Source of the DNA: an uncultured Ectothiorhodospiraceae bacterium
GTDB lineage: Bacteria > Pseudomonadota > Gammaproteobacteria > UBA6429 > Thiohalophilaceae
Length of the DNA stretch: 44,689 nucleotides
Direction: 5' to 3'
Assembly: GCA_947258695.1 (NCBI GenBank)
Contig: CAMYJG010000014.1
Span: 1 to 44,689, forward strand
Below, piece after piece: positions 29,440 through 38,853 of this stretch. Positions within the stretch are counted from its first letter, which is position 1. The number at the start of each line of letters is the position of its first letter. The position numbers and the translations under genes were made by a program. Below the pieces are notes generated by a model that saw nothing but the letters and a program-made list of their open reading frames with translations, was not told where the DNA came from and did not search any database.

Positions 29440-30900
29440 TTATGCAGAATAACTCATTGGCAATTTTACTGTAAAAACAGAACCTTTCCCAATTTCACTG
29501 TTGACCATAATGTTGCCACCTAATTGTTTAGCCAACTGCATGGAAATAGACAATCCTAATCCAGAGCCGCCATATTTTCGTGTCGTAGAGCTGTCGGCCT
29601 GGGTGAATTTTTTAAATAAATCATCCATATATGATTCTTCTATGCCAACACCGGTATCTTGTATTTCAAAGGTCATCTCGGCAGAGTCACTATCTTTACT
29701 CACGTTTAAAGCTATCTTTCCTTTATCAGTAAACTTGGCGGCATTACTAATAAGGTTCAATAAAATTTGTCGAATACGAACATTGTCAGAATACATCATG
29801 CCAATGCCATGCATGCAATTAATCTCAAAGCTATTCTCATTTTTTGCTACCAGGGGTTTCGCCGCTGAATTAATTTCATCGATCAACTTTTCAACATCAA
29901 ATTCAATTGCATGTATTTCCAGTTTACCTTCTTCAATTTTTGAGATATCAAGAATACTGTTAATTAAACCGAGTTGATGTTGAGCTGCACTTCGTATTTT
30001 ACTCAGATCTGGAACAATTTTCTTACTGCCATCTTCTTTCGCAATCTCTGTAAGTAATTCACTGTAACCAAGAATAATATTTAACGGGGTGCGCAATTCA
30101 TGACTCATGGTCGCAAGAAAAGCATCTTTTGATTTATTTGAAGCTAATGCATCATCCCTGGCCTGTGCAAGCTGACGGGTTCGCTTCAAAACATTCTCTT
30201 CTAACTTTTCATTCGTATGTTCAATTTCCAGCATTGCCGCATTGACATCACGTGCCTGTGACTCGGTTAAACGAATAATAAAAATCGCCACTAAAAGACC
30301 AAATATTATTGAACCACCGCCAAGCAGGTAAACCGATGACTTAGCCTGGTCGTATGATTGTTCGGCATCCATCACCGCTTTTTTAGTTGCGCTAGTTTGT
30401 AATGCAATCATCGCTTTCACTTTATCCATGAAAGACTCCTGGGTTTTGAACGCCCGCAATAAATCTTTATCGGTAATTTTTTTTGTATTATCGTAAATAC
30501 TAGTATCGATCAAACTCATCTGTGCATTATAAGCCTGGACCATGGATTCATTTATTTCACTAAGTAGTGCTTTCTCCTCTTCATTCAACGGCATCTTTGC
30601 AAATGCGTCTCTTGCTGCGACAATATTCAAGGCATAACTATTAAATACCGATTTACCGTCATCACGCTCAAATGGATCATCCATTAACATGATATTACGC
30701 AAACTCACTTGTCGTTCGTAAATACCATGGCGCATGGTCATCATAAGGCTGGATTTAATAGTATGTTCCTTGGTAATGACATCGAGTTTCGACTGCATAA
30801 TATTCATTCGACTTAGATCGAATAAAATCATGGCCAGCGATAAGCCCAATACAATGACAAAACTGAGAGCAATTTTCCGGGAATGTTTAGAAATGATCAT
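29440..30900 (-). CDS. Transmembrane sensor histidine kinase
   Basis: 486 aa. Membrane segments at about 9-29 and 190-212 bracket a helical periplasmic domain of the four-helix-bundle type. A coiled linker, HisKA ([22 protein letters not shown], His near 272) and HATPase_c (ILLNLISNAAKF, DTGVGI, YGGSGLGLS) follow. There is no receiver domain or adjacent regulator. Divergent from arsR and first in the MerB-like operon, so a metal or oxidative signal is possible. Confidence 0.88.
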   Translation of the reverse strand: MIISKHSRKIALSFVIVLGLSLAMILFDLSRMNIMQSKLDVITKEHTIKSSLMMTMRHGIYERQVSLRNIMLMDDPFERDDGKSVFNSYALNIVAARDAFAKMPLNEEEKALLSEINESMVQAYNAQMSLIDTSIYDNTKKITDKDLLRAFKTQESFMDKVKAMIALQTSATKKAVMDAEQSYDQAKSSVYLLGGGSIIFGLLVAIFIIRLTESQARDVNAAMLEIEHTNEKLEENVLKRTRQLAQARDDALASNKSKDAFLATMSHELRTPLNIILGYSELLTEIAKEDGSKKIVPDLSKIRSAAQHQLGLINSILDISKIEEGKLEIHAIEFDVEKLIDEINSAAKPLVAKNENSFEINCMHGIGMMYSDNVRIRQILLNLISNAAKFTDKGKIALNVSKDSDSAEMTFEIQDTGVGIEESYMDDLFKKFTQADSSTTRKYGGSGLGLSISMQLAKQLGGNIMVNSEIGKGSVFTVKLPMSYSA

Positions 30901-30973
30901 TAATATTAAGTATATCGCTTTAGTTACGGAGACTTATTGATTAATCGGCAGTTTATAGATTTTCTTAATTAAC

Positions 30974-31016
30974 TTGACAAACCACTCAACAGTACTATAA
31001 TTCGAAATATGTCGAA
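30974..31016 (+). promoter_or_regulatory. arsR promoter with operator over the start codon (probably leaderless)
   Basis: TTGACA (30974-30979) and TATAAT (30996-31001) match consensus with a 16-base spacer. The ATG at 31009 falls at the expected transcription start, so the mRNA would be leaderless; no ribosome binding site is visible. TTCGA (31001-31005) and TCGAA (31012-31016) form an inverted repeat spanning the start codon, a likely ArsR operator. Confidence 0.65.
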
Positions 31017-31353
31017 CTATAGAACATTTGATACGGTTGAACTTTCAGAGTCATTTAAAGCGCTTTCAAACCCAAATCGGCTGCAAATTTTCAGTCGTTT
31101 ATTAAGCTGTTGTGAACCCGGTACAGCTTGTTCAGCGGATACCGTCAGCAGCTTTTGCGTTGGTGAACTGGGAGAAGACTTAGCGGTTGCACCTTCAACT
31201 TTATCGCACCATATCAAGGAACTTCAGCATGCCGGGCTTATCAAAACTCAACGAAACGGTAAAAATATTGAGTGTTTTATAGACCCAAATAAAGTGAAGA
31301 TATTAAAAGAATTTTTTTCAGGTTCGATACTAGCCAAAGATACTGAAAATTAA
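31009..31353 (+). CDS. arsR: ArsR-family metalloregulator
   Basis: 114 aa winged helix: FKALSNPNRLQIFSRLL, then LAVAPSTLSHHIKELQHAGLIKTQRNGKNIECFI. Cysteines at 34, 35, 41 and 50 could bind arsenite; the classic ELCVCDL box is replaced by SFCVGELGED, so the sensor site is non-canonical. It precedes arsM by 20 bases and probably represses the pair by binding over its own start. Confidence 0.9.
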   Translation: MSNYRTFDTVELSESFKALSNPNRLQIFSRLLSCCEPGTACSADTVSSFCVGELGEDLAVAPSTLSHHIKELQHAGLIKTQRNGKNIECFIDPNKVKILKEFFSGSILAKDTEN

Positions 31354-31373
31354 GGTAAAAAGAGGAAATAATT

Positions 31374-32237
31374 ATGTCAGAAGAATCAAGCTGCTGTGCA
31401 CCAAGTTGTTGTAGTGAAGAAACGGCCGCACAACAACACAAGCAATCTGATGATATTCGTAACAACGTGCGAGAGAGTTACGCTAAAGTTGCTGAAGCCA
31501 GTAATCACAATGAATCCTGTGGCGTTGAATCGAGTTGTTGTGGGGTATCGGACGATATCGATATTAATACCCTGAATTCACTCCGCCTCGGTTATTCAGA
31601 CGATGACCTGGAAAATGTTCCAGAAGGTGCCGACATGGGTCTGGGTTGCGGAAATCCACGTGCAATTGCCGGATTATCCATAGGTGAAGTGGTGGTTGAC
31701 CTTGGTAGTGGTGGTGGTTTTGATGCTTTTTTAGCCGCACGCGAAGTCGGAGAAAGTGGCCAGGTTATTGGTATAGATATGACGCCGACCATGATTAGTA
31801 AAGCACGAAACAATGCCGACAAGGCATGTTTTGAAAGCGTCGAATTCCGCCTTGGCGAAATTGAAAACCTGCCTGTTGCAGATAACACTGCTGATGTCAT
31901 TATCTCAAACTGCGTGATTAACCTCTCACCCAATAAAGCCCGTGTCTTTAAGGAAGCGCATCGAATTCTTAAACCTGGTGGACGCCTCGCTATTTCAGAT
32001 GTCGTTGCCAGTTGCGAAATGCCCGAAGAAATGAAAAATGATCTGGCGCTCTATTCGGGTTGTATGGCTGGTGCATCATTAATCCACGAGTTAGAAAACT
32101 TCATGCAAGATGCCGGGTTTAGTGAAATAAAAATCACACCTAAAGATGAATCAAAAGAGTTTATTAAAGACTGGGCACCTGATACGAATGTCACTGACTA
32201 TGTTTTATCAGCACATATTGAAGCTGTAAAATTATAG
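31374..32237 (+). CDS. arsM: Arsenite S-adenosylmethionine methyltransferase ArsM
   Basis: 287 aa. Cys-rich N-terminus (CCAPSCC at 7-13, then SSCCG about 48-52). Methyltransferase motif I VVDLGSGGGFDAFLAA, IGIDMTPTMI, SNCVINLSPNK and the LYSGCMAGA block are typical of ArsM. It methylates As(III) to volatile or less retained species. Co-transcribed with arsR via an AGAGGAA ribosome site. Confidence 0.93.
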   Translation: MSEESSCCAPSCCSEETAAQQHKQSDDIRNNVRESYAKVAEASNHNESCGVESSCCGVSDDIDINTLNSLRLGYSDDDLENVPEGADMGLGCGNPRAIAGLSIGEVVVDLGSGGGFDAFLAAREVGESGQVIGIDMTPTMISKARNNADKACFESVEFRLGEIENLPVADNTADVIISNCVINLSPNKARVFKEAHRILKPGGRLAISDVVASCEMPEEMKNDLALYSGCMAGASLIHELENFMQDAGFSEIKITPKDESKEFIKDWAPDTNVTDYVLSAHIEAVKL

Positions 32238-32245
32238 AAAAAAAG

Positions 32246-34747
32246 TTAGCTTAATAGTTTTTCTAACTGTTCAGCAGGAAGTGGACGGCTCAGGTGGAAG
32301 CCCTGGGCCAGGTCACATTTATATTTTTGTAATAATTGACTGGCAACTTCAGTCTCAACACCCTCAGCAACAACTTTTAGTCCCAGGTTATGTGCTAAAT
32401 CTATTGTTGTTCTCACGATAGCATCATTTTTATCATCATTTTCAATACCAATAACAAATGATTTATCAATCTTAAGTTCATCAACCGGCAACTGTTTCAG
32501 GTAAGCCATCGAAGAAAAACCTGTACCGTAATCATCAATTGATAATTGAACACCCATGGCGTGCAATTCAGTCAGCACTTCTATTGCCTGCAAAGGATTT
32601 TCCATCATGGCACTTTCTGTGATTTCCAGTTTTAAATAATCGGCTGGGTAATCATATTTTTTTAATACCGTGCGCACTTCACCAATAAATTCCGGGTCTT
32701 TAAAACTAAACACGGATAAATTTACCGCGACATAAAGCTTGCTTCCCGATTTATTCCATATAGATACCTGGGCAACAGATTTATCTAATACCCAGTAGGT
32801 CAGGTTATTAATTAAACCGGTTTGTTCTGCCAGCGAAATAAATTTCTCGGGCGAGACAAATCCATGTTGAGGATGATTCCACCTTGATAACGCTTCAACA
32901 GCAACAATTTCTTTGGTGGCGACATCATACACAGGTTGAAAATTAATGGTTAACTGATCATTGGCAATGGCTTCACGAAAATCTTTGGTCATAGATAAAC
33001 GTGTAATACTATGTTCATCTTCATCTTTATTATAAATTTCAAAACCCAGCTTGTTGCGTTTAGCAACATACATAGCAATATCCGCATAACGTAGTAATGT
33101 ATGTACATCTTCGCCATGTTCAGGATACACGGCTATACCAATACTTGCAGAAACTGAAACTTCAACACTCTCTATTTCAATCGTATTATTCAGGGACGAG
33201 AGGATTTTTTGTGCGGTGATAATAGCTTGTTCTTCATCTGTGTGTGGTAATAGAATTGAAAACTCATCTCCACCAATTCTTGCAACCGTATCGACATTTC
33301 GTAGTGAATGGCTGATTCTGTTACCAATTTCAATTAATAACTTGTCTCCAGCGGTATGGCCTAACGTATCATTTATTTCTTTAAAGTCATCCAGGTCCAG
33401 AATCAACAAACATAAATTTTGTCCTTCTCTTTTAGCCGTATTAATATCATGCTTAATGCGATCCAGTAACAGGGTACGATTTGGCAGGGAAGTTAACGAA
33501 TCATGCAATGCCCTATATTCAAGCTCCTTCTGACGTAGGTGTACTTGCCGGCTCATTTCATTAAAGGCGTTGACCAGGTCTTCCGTTTCTTTTGCTTTTA
33601 CTAAGGGCAAATCATCCGTTTTTTTACCCATCGCCTCATACTTTAATGCCTTACTAATAACTTCAATGGGCTGAAAAATCAGTTTATCTAAAGACAAAAT
33701 CACCGCCACGATAAAAAAAACACCAATGAATGCAATAAACCATAAGATAATATTTTGAGAATCCGCCAGAGAACTCACCAACTCAACATCATCTATAGAG
33801 GATGAGGTTACAATTTCTTCCAGTTCAATAAGCTGTTCAACGATCACATCGATTGTCGGAGAAATTTTTTCTTTCATTATTTTTGCATCCTGACGCCACT
33901 CATCAGAATGATTAATTACTTTGACTTTGTTATACCCTTCAAACCAACCGTTAGATGATTGCAACATATCATCAACAGCATCTGTCGTTTCAAAACCTAG
34001 TTTTCCATCATCAGCATATTTTTTAAGATTTTGTAAATTAGACCATAATTCAGAAAATAAAGTTTCAATACCTTTTTCTTGCTCAGCTAAAGACTCAACA
34101 TTAAAAGATCCCACCCTGTTCGCCAGGTATAATCTTGAATTAGACAAAACCTGGGTCCATAAATAGCGTGCGTGAATTACCATTCGATATACTTCTGGAG
34201 CTTCAGATTGGGTATTTTCCGCATTCATTTCAGCAATTGATATAGCAAAAGCATTGTTTAATTTATTACGATTCGGTTGCATATCAGATGCACCAACAGC
34301 AAGTGAAGGATATTGATTATTGACATTCAAGCGAACGGCTATCAGCTTAACCACTTCAGCTTCGAGAAATTTTAGCTTTTCAATTAATGTATTTGCAATT
34401 TCAGCTTTTTCATATCGATTAATCCAGCTATGTTCAACTAATGTATCACTCAAAGAACGTGCTTCTTTAACGCTAACAACAATACTTTTTTGATAGTTTA
34501 AATTTTCAGGTTCTAACAAAAAATTATTTAACTCTTTATAAGAATCTAATAATTCACTTCGGATTAAGTTCAGCCGGACAAGTAATTCATTTCGCTTTAA
34601 TAAATTAAGGGATGACTCATTATATAATTGATTGAAATTTGAATAGCCAAACACAGAAAGCATAACAATCAAGATACTTATTGCAGCAGAGAAAAGAATC
34701 GCACGTTTTCTTAAACTGTGTAGCTGGAATGGGGGGCTTTTTATCAT
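32246..34747 (-). CDS. Transmembrane GGDEF-EAL c-di-GMP enzyme
   Basis: 833 aa. Membrane segments about 13-33 and 335-355 enclose a long helical periplasmic domain, followed by a HAMP-like stretch (about 355-405), GGDEF (RIGGDEFSILLP) with RNVD before it, and EAL (EALSRWNH, EITESAM, DDYGTGFSSM, DELKIDKSF). Both domains look competent. The stop is eight bases from the convergent arsM stop. Confidence 0.9.
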   Translation of the reverse strand: MIKSPPFQLHSLRKRAILFSAAISILIVMLSVFGYSNFNQLYNESSLNLLKRNELLVRLNLIRSELLDSYKELNNFLLEPENLNYQKSIVVSVKEARSLSDTLVEHSWINRYEKAEIANTLIEKLKFLEAEVVKLIAVRLNVNNQYPSLAVGASDMQPNRNKLNNAFAISIAEMNAENTQSEAPEVYRMVIHARYLWTQVLSNSRLYLANRVGSFNVESLAEQEKGIETLFSELWSNLQNLKKYADDGKLGFETTDAVDDMLQSSNGWFEGYNKVKVINHSDEWRQDAKIMKEKISPTIDVIVEQLIELEEIVTSSSIDDVELVSSLADSQNIILWFIAFIGVFFIVAVILSLDKLIFQPIEVISKALKYEAMGKKTDDLPLVKAKETEDLVNAFNEMSRQVHLRQKELEYRALHDSLTSLPNRTLLLDRIKHDINTAKREGQNLCLLILDLDDFKEINDTLGHTAGDKLLIEIGNRISHSLRNVDTVARIGGDEFSILLPHTDEEQAIITAQKILSSLNNTIEIESVEVSVSASIGIAVYPEHGEDVHTLLRYADIAMYVAKRNKLGFEIYNKDEDEHSITRLSMTKDFREAIANDQLTINFQPVYDVATKEIVAVEALSRWNHPQHGFVSPEKFISLAEQTGLINNLTYWVLDKSVAQVSIWNKSGSKLYVAVNLSVFSFKDPEFIGEVRTVLKKYDYPADYLKLEITESAMMENPLQAIEVLTELHAMGVQLSIDDYGTGFSSMAYLKQLPVDELKIDKSFVIGIENDDKNDAIVRTTIDLAHNLGLKVVAEGVETEVASQLLQKYKCDLAQGFHLSRPLPAEQLEKLLS

Positions 34748-35037
34748 TAATATACTGTTCTGTAGCTACATATCTTTTTAAGATTACATTTGCAGGAATA
34801 ATATTAAATATTGTGATTACAATAACATATATAGGTGATTCCCCATAATAAAGCACGTAAAATCATCAAGAAACGTAAAAATTCATTACTCTATACGTTA
34901 AAATTGAATACTCTATGACTATTTTAATACATTAGAAAAATCCTATATAATCACCCCGCTTCCTGATTTAGGGAGCTAAATAGCTATATACGACCTATAA
35001 TTCAATTTCTTTAACTATTTCTAAACAGGTGTTCTGA

Positions 35038-37986
35038 GTGTCTTCATTTGATTTTGTTCCCGGCCAACGCTGGATTAGTAATAGCGAAAGCGAACTGGGA
35101 CTCGGTGTTATCAAATCAATAGATCATAGAACCATCAGTATTGACTTTCCTGCCAGTAATGAACTGCGCACTTATGCAATCGAACAGGCACCACTAAGTC
35201 GGGTCAGCTTTGTTGTTGGTGATGTTATTAAGAACAAAGAAAACGAAAAATTTAGCATTACTGCGTTACTTGAAGATGAAGGTATTATTACCTATCAAGT
35301 TTCTAATAGTGACGGTACCACAAGCCAGCTATGTGAAACCGAACTCAGTGCAGCAATCAAACTTAACCGACCACAAGATCGATTGTTTACTGCGCAATTT
35401 GATCCTGAAAAGGCGTTTATTTTACGTCACGACACATTAAATCAAAGACACCAGTTATCGACTTCTGACGTTACGGGACTTTACGGTGCGCGAATGAGTT
35501 TAATTCCACATCAACTCTATATTGCGCATGAAGTGGCATTACGACCATCACCCCGTGTTCTTCTTGCCGATGAAGTCGGGCTGGGTAAAACCATTGAAGC
35601 AGGTTTAATTCTTCATCATCAATTGATTACAGGACGAGCACAACGCGTTTTAATCGTCGTACCGGGTGCCTTGTTACATCAATGGCTGGTCGAAATGCTG
35701 CGCCGTTTTAATCTGAAGTTCAGTTTATTTAATGAAGAACGCTGCCAATCATTAGATAGTGATGAAGAGGTTAACCCGTTTCACAGTGAGCAACTTGTTT
35801 TATGTAGCCTTGATTTTCTGATGCAAAATCCAGTTCGTCATCAACAGCTAATTGATGGAGAATGGGATACCTTAATCATTGATGAAGCTCATCACCTGAA
35901 ATGGGAAAAAGATAATATAAGCCCTGAGTACCAGTTAATTGATACCCTGGCAAAAAATATAGCGAGTGTATTATTACTCACCGCAACTCCAGAACAACTC
36001 GGGCCCTCCAGTCACTTTGCCCGCTTACGTTTACTTGATCCACATCGCTTTCATGACCTTGATACCTTCCTCGCTGAAGAATCACATTATGCTCGACTGG
36101 CAGAAACCGCTGAATGCCTGATAGATGATAAACCATTGCAGCAACATGATTTAAATGTGTTAGAAGAGTTTATCCCTCACGCTAACCAGGATTTACTCAA
36201 ACAGCTGGCATCTGCAAACGATGAACAGCTTACCCGTATTAAACAAAAAGTAATTGACCTGCTTATTGACCAGCATGGTACAGGGCGCGTTTTATTCCGA
36301 AATACTCGCCATGCTATAAAAGGCTTCCCGGAAAGAAAAGTAAACGCTTATGCACTTGATGCCTGTGATATTTACTCATCAACATTTGCAAAAATATTTA
36401 CTACTGAAGAAAAAAAACAACAATTCGCACTCGACTTTAGACGTAGTTATGCAGAACTTATGCTAACACCCGAAGTTGCCTACCAGTCACTGAAAGAACT
36501 CGGGATTTCAATACTGAAAAACACACCACACTGGTCGCAGTTTGATCCCCGTATAAACTGGATTATTGATTTACTTAAAGAACTTAAAAATAAAAAAGTC
36601 CTGGTAATTTGTGCACATGCCAGTACAGCGCTTGAATTAGAAGACCTGCTTAAAAACAAGCATGCGATTCGTGCTTCAGTGTTTCATGAAGATTTAAGTA
36701 TTATTGAACGGGATCGGGCTGCGGCTTATTTTGCAGATGAAGAGCAAGGTGCGCAGGTACTAATATGTTCAGAAATTGGCAGTGAAGGTCGTAACTTTCA
36801 GTTTTCACATAACCTGGTGTTATTTGACTTACCACTAAATCCTGATTTACTAGAACAACGTATTGGTCGTCTAGATCGTATCGGTCAAAAATCCGTTATT
36901 CAGATTCACGTTCCCTACATAAAAGAGTCTGCACAAGAAATTTTATTTCACTGGTACAAAGAAGGCTTAAATGCTTTTGCTCAAACATGTCCGGCCGGAC
37001 AAGGCATGGTGGCGCAACTTGGTAAAGAATTACAAACACAAATAGAACAACCTGCTTATGACGTTAATCATCTCATTGCTTTACTGGATAAAGCTAAACC
37101 ATCATTTGCTAAGATAAATGAAGAACTACAGAAAGGACGCGATCGTTTATTAGAAATGAATGCATTTCGTAAACCTGTTGCCGAAAAACTGGTAAAGACA
37201 ATTCACGAAATTGAGAATAATGACAGCCTTGAAGATTACATGATGCGTGTTTGTGATAGCTATGGTGTTGAACATACCGATCATAGTGCACACAGCTACG
37301 TGCTACATCCAGGCAACCATATGTTAACGCCACATTTTCCGGAACTACCCGATGATGGTGTCACCGTGACCTTTGACCGTGAATCTGCTTTAGTTCATGA
37401 AGATTGGTTATTTATGAGTTGGGAACACCCCATGGTAACCGGTGTTATGGATATGGTATTTGAAGGTGAACATGGTAATGTTGCTTTTAGTATTATAAAA
37501 AATAAATCATTTAAAACAGGTACAGTATTATTAGAAATGTTGTTTGTTGTACAGTGTATTGCTCCTGCTCACTTGCAAATTGATCGCTTTATGCCTTCCC
37601 AACTTATTCGTCTTGTTCTTGATAAATATAATACTGATCATAGTGACTCGATTAGTTTTGAACAATGTAAAAGTCTTGTTCCATCGGTTGATGCACATAC
37701 CTGCCAGCAAATCGTTGCCGGACACCGGGAAAGCCTGCGCCAGATTATCACTCATGCTGAATCACAGCTCGCAGAAAATATACCGGCTTTGATTAACACT
37801 GCAGAACAGGAAATTGAAGAGCAACTTGGCGCACAAATATCAAGGTTGGTGTCATTACAAAAAAACAACCCCAATGTGCGTGATGATGAAATCCAACAGT
37901 TAAGCGATGAAAAAAACCAGTTACATGAATACATACAGCACCCGCAATTACGTCTGGATGGTTTACGTTTAATTATTGCTGGCTAG
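35038..37986 (+). CDS. rapA: RNA polymerase-associated ATPase RapA
   Basis: 982 aa from GTG 35038; the N-terminal PGQRWISNSESELGLG matches RapA starts. Swi2/Snf2 motifs: GLGKT at 181-185, DEAH at 282-285, LTATP, and the C-terminal helicase block SEIGSEGRNFQF / RIGRLDRIGQ. RapA recycles RNA polymerase after transcription. Length is normal for the family. Monocistronic. Confidence 0.95.
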   Translation: MSSFDFVPGQRWISNSESELGLGVIKSIDHRTISIDFPASNELRTYAIEQAPLSRVSFVVGDVIKNKENEKFSITALLEDEGIITYQVSNSDGTTSQLCETELSAAIKLNRPQDRLFTAQFDPEKAFILRHDTLNQRHQLSTSDVTGLYGARMSLIPHQLYIAHEVALRPSPRVLLADEVGLGKTIEAGLILHHQLITGRAQRVLIVVPGALLHQWLVEMLRRFNLKFSLFNEERCQSLDSDEEVNPFHSEQLVLCSLDFLMQNPVRHQQLIDGEWDTLIIDEAHHLKWEKDNISPEYQLIDTLAKNIASVLLLTATPEQLGPSSHFARLRLLDPHRFHDLDTFLAEESHYARLAETAECLIDDKPLQQHDLNVLEEFIPHANQDLLKQLASANDEQLTRIKQKVIDLLIDQHGTGRVLFRNTRHAIKGFPERKVNAYALDACDIYSSTFAKIFTTEEKKQQFALDFRRSYAELMLTPEVAYQSLKELGISILKNTPHWSQFDPRINWIIDLLKELKNKKVLVICAHASTALELEDLLKNKHAIRASVFHEDLSIIERDRAAAYFADEEQGAQVLICSEIGSEGRNFQFSHNLVLFDLPLNPDLLEQRIGRLDRIGQKSVIQIHVPYIKESAQEILFHWYKEGLNAFAQTCPAGQGMVAQLGKELQTQIEQPAYDVNHLIALLDKAKPSFAKINEELQKGRDRLLEMNAFRKPVAEKLVKTIHEIENNDSLEDYMMRVCDSYGVEHTDHSAHSYVLHPGNHMLTPHFPELPDDGVTVTFDRESALVHEDWLFMSWEHPMVTGVMDMVFEGEHGNVAFSIIKNKSFKTGTVLLEMLFVVQCIAPAHLQIDRFMPSQLIRLVLDKYNTDHSDSISFEQCKSLVPSVDAHTCQQIVAGHRESLRQIITHAESQLAENIPALINTAEQEIEEQLGAQISRLVSLQKNNPNVRDDEIQQLSDEKNQLHEYIQHPQLRLDGLRLIIAG

Positions 37987-38059
37987 ATAATATTTTGAAA
38001 TAATCAACGTTACCTGCGTATATAAACAGGTATAATCAGAAAAATCAGACCAATTTTGT

Positions 38060-38077
38060 ATGTCATAAATATGTCAC
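38060..38077 (+). promoter_or_regulatory. Pho box upstream of phoB
   Basis: ATGTCATAAATATGTCAC matches the consensus CTGTCATAWAWCTGTCAY at 16 of 18 positions: two seven-base direct repeats in 11-bp phase. It lies 70 bases before phoB, consistent with autoactivation. Confidence 0.8.
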
Positions 38078-38146
38078 ATAACTCTGTTCTAATATCATAT
38101 TCAACAGATAGGCTAGTAAATAGTGTGACAAAGTGATGAATAAAAT

Positions 38147-38842
38147 ATGACACCTGAAAATGATTACATTTTAGTAGTAGATGATGAGCGGGCTATCCGT
38201 GACATGGTTTGTATGGCGCTTTCACAGGAACAATTCCAATGTGCAGAAGCAAGCGATGCACATAAAGCTGAAACCATGATAAAACAAAATCCGCCACAGC
38301 TTATATTGCTCGACTGGATGATGCCGGGAGTGAGTGGGATTGATTTTGCCAGGAAACTTCGTCGCTTACCTGAAACCAATTCTATTCCTATTATAATGCT
38401 AACTGCAAAAACTGAAGAAGATAATGTCATTCGTGGCCTGGAAAGTGGCGCTGACGATTACCTGACAAAACCTTTTTCACCGCGTGAACTGATTGCAAGA
38501 ATTAAAGCATTACTTCGTCGCAGTACTCCCAATACCACGCAAGACATCATTAAAATCAATAACTTGATACTCGATACCAGCTCTTACCGGGTAGAAGGAA
38601 ATGGACAAACTATTGACCTTGGACCGACTGAATTTAAGCTATTACGCTTTTTCATGGAAAATCCGGATCGAGTTTTTAGCCGTGAACAGGTGCTAAATAA
38701 TGTCTGGGGTGATAATGTCTATGTTGAAGAACGCACAGTTGATGTGCATATTCGTCGGCTACGGAAAGCGCTTGAAAAAACACAACACCAGGACTTGGTG
38801 CAAACTGTACGTGGTGCGGGTTACCGATTATCAAATAAATAA
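38147..38842 (+). CDS. phoB: Phosphate response regulator PhoB
   Basis: 231 aa. Receiver with VDDE (11-14), phospho-acceptor D56 in LLDWMMPG, and the conserved K in YLTKPFSP; OmpR-type winged helix from about 130 (LGPTEFKLLRFFMENPDRVFSREQ, VDVHIRRLRKAL). A Pho box precedes it and phoR follows after 11 bases. Confidence 0.95.
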   Translation: MTPENDYILVVDDERAIRDMVCMALSQEQFQCAEASDAHKAETMIKQNPPQLILLDWMMPGVSGIDFARKLRRLPETNSIPIIMLTAKTEEDNVIRGLESGADDYLTKPFSPRELIARIKALLRRSTPNTTQDIIKINNLILDTSSYRVEGNGQTIDLGPTEFKLLRFFMENPDRVFSREQVLNNVWGDNVYVEERTVDVHIRRLRKALEKTQHQDLVQTVRGAGYRLSNK

Positions 38843-38853
38843 ACAAACTGCAA

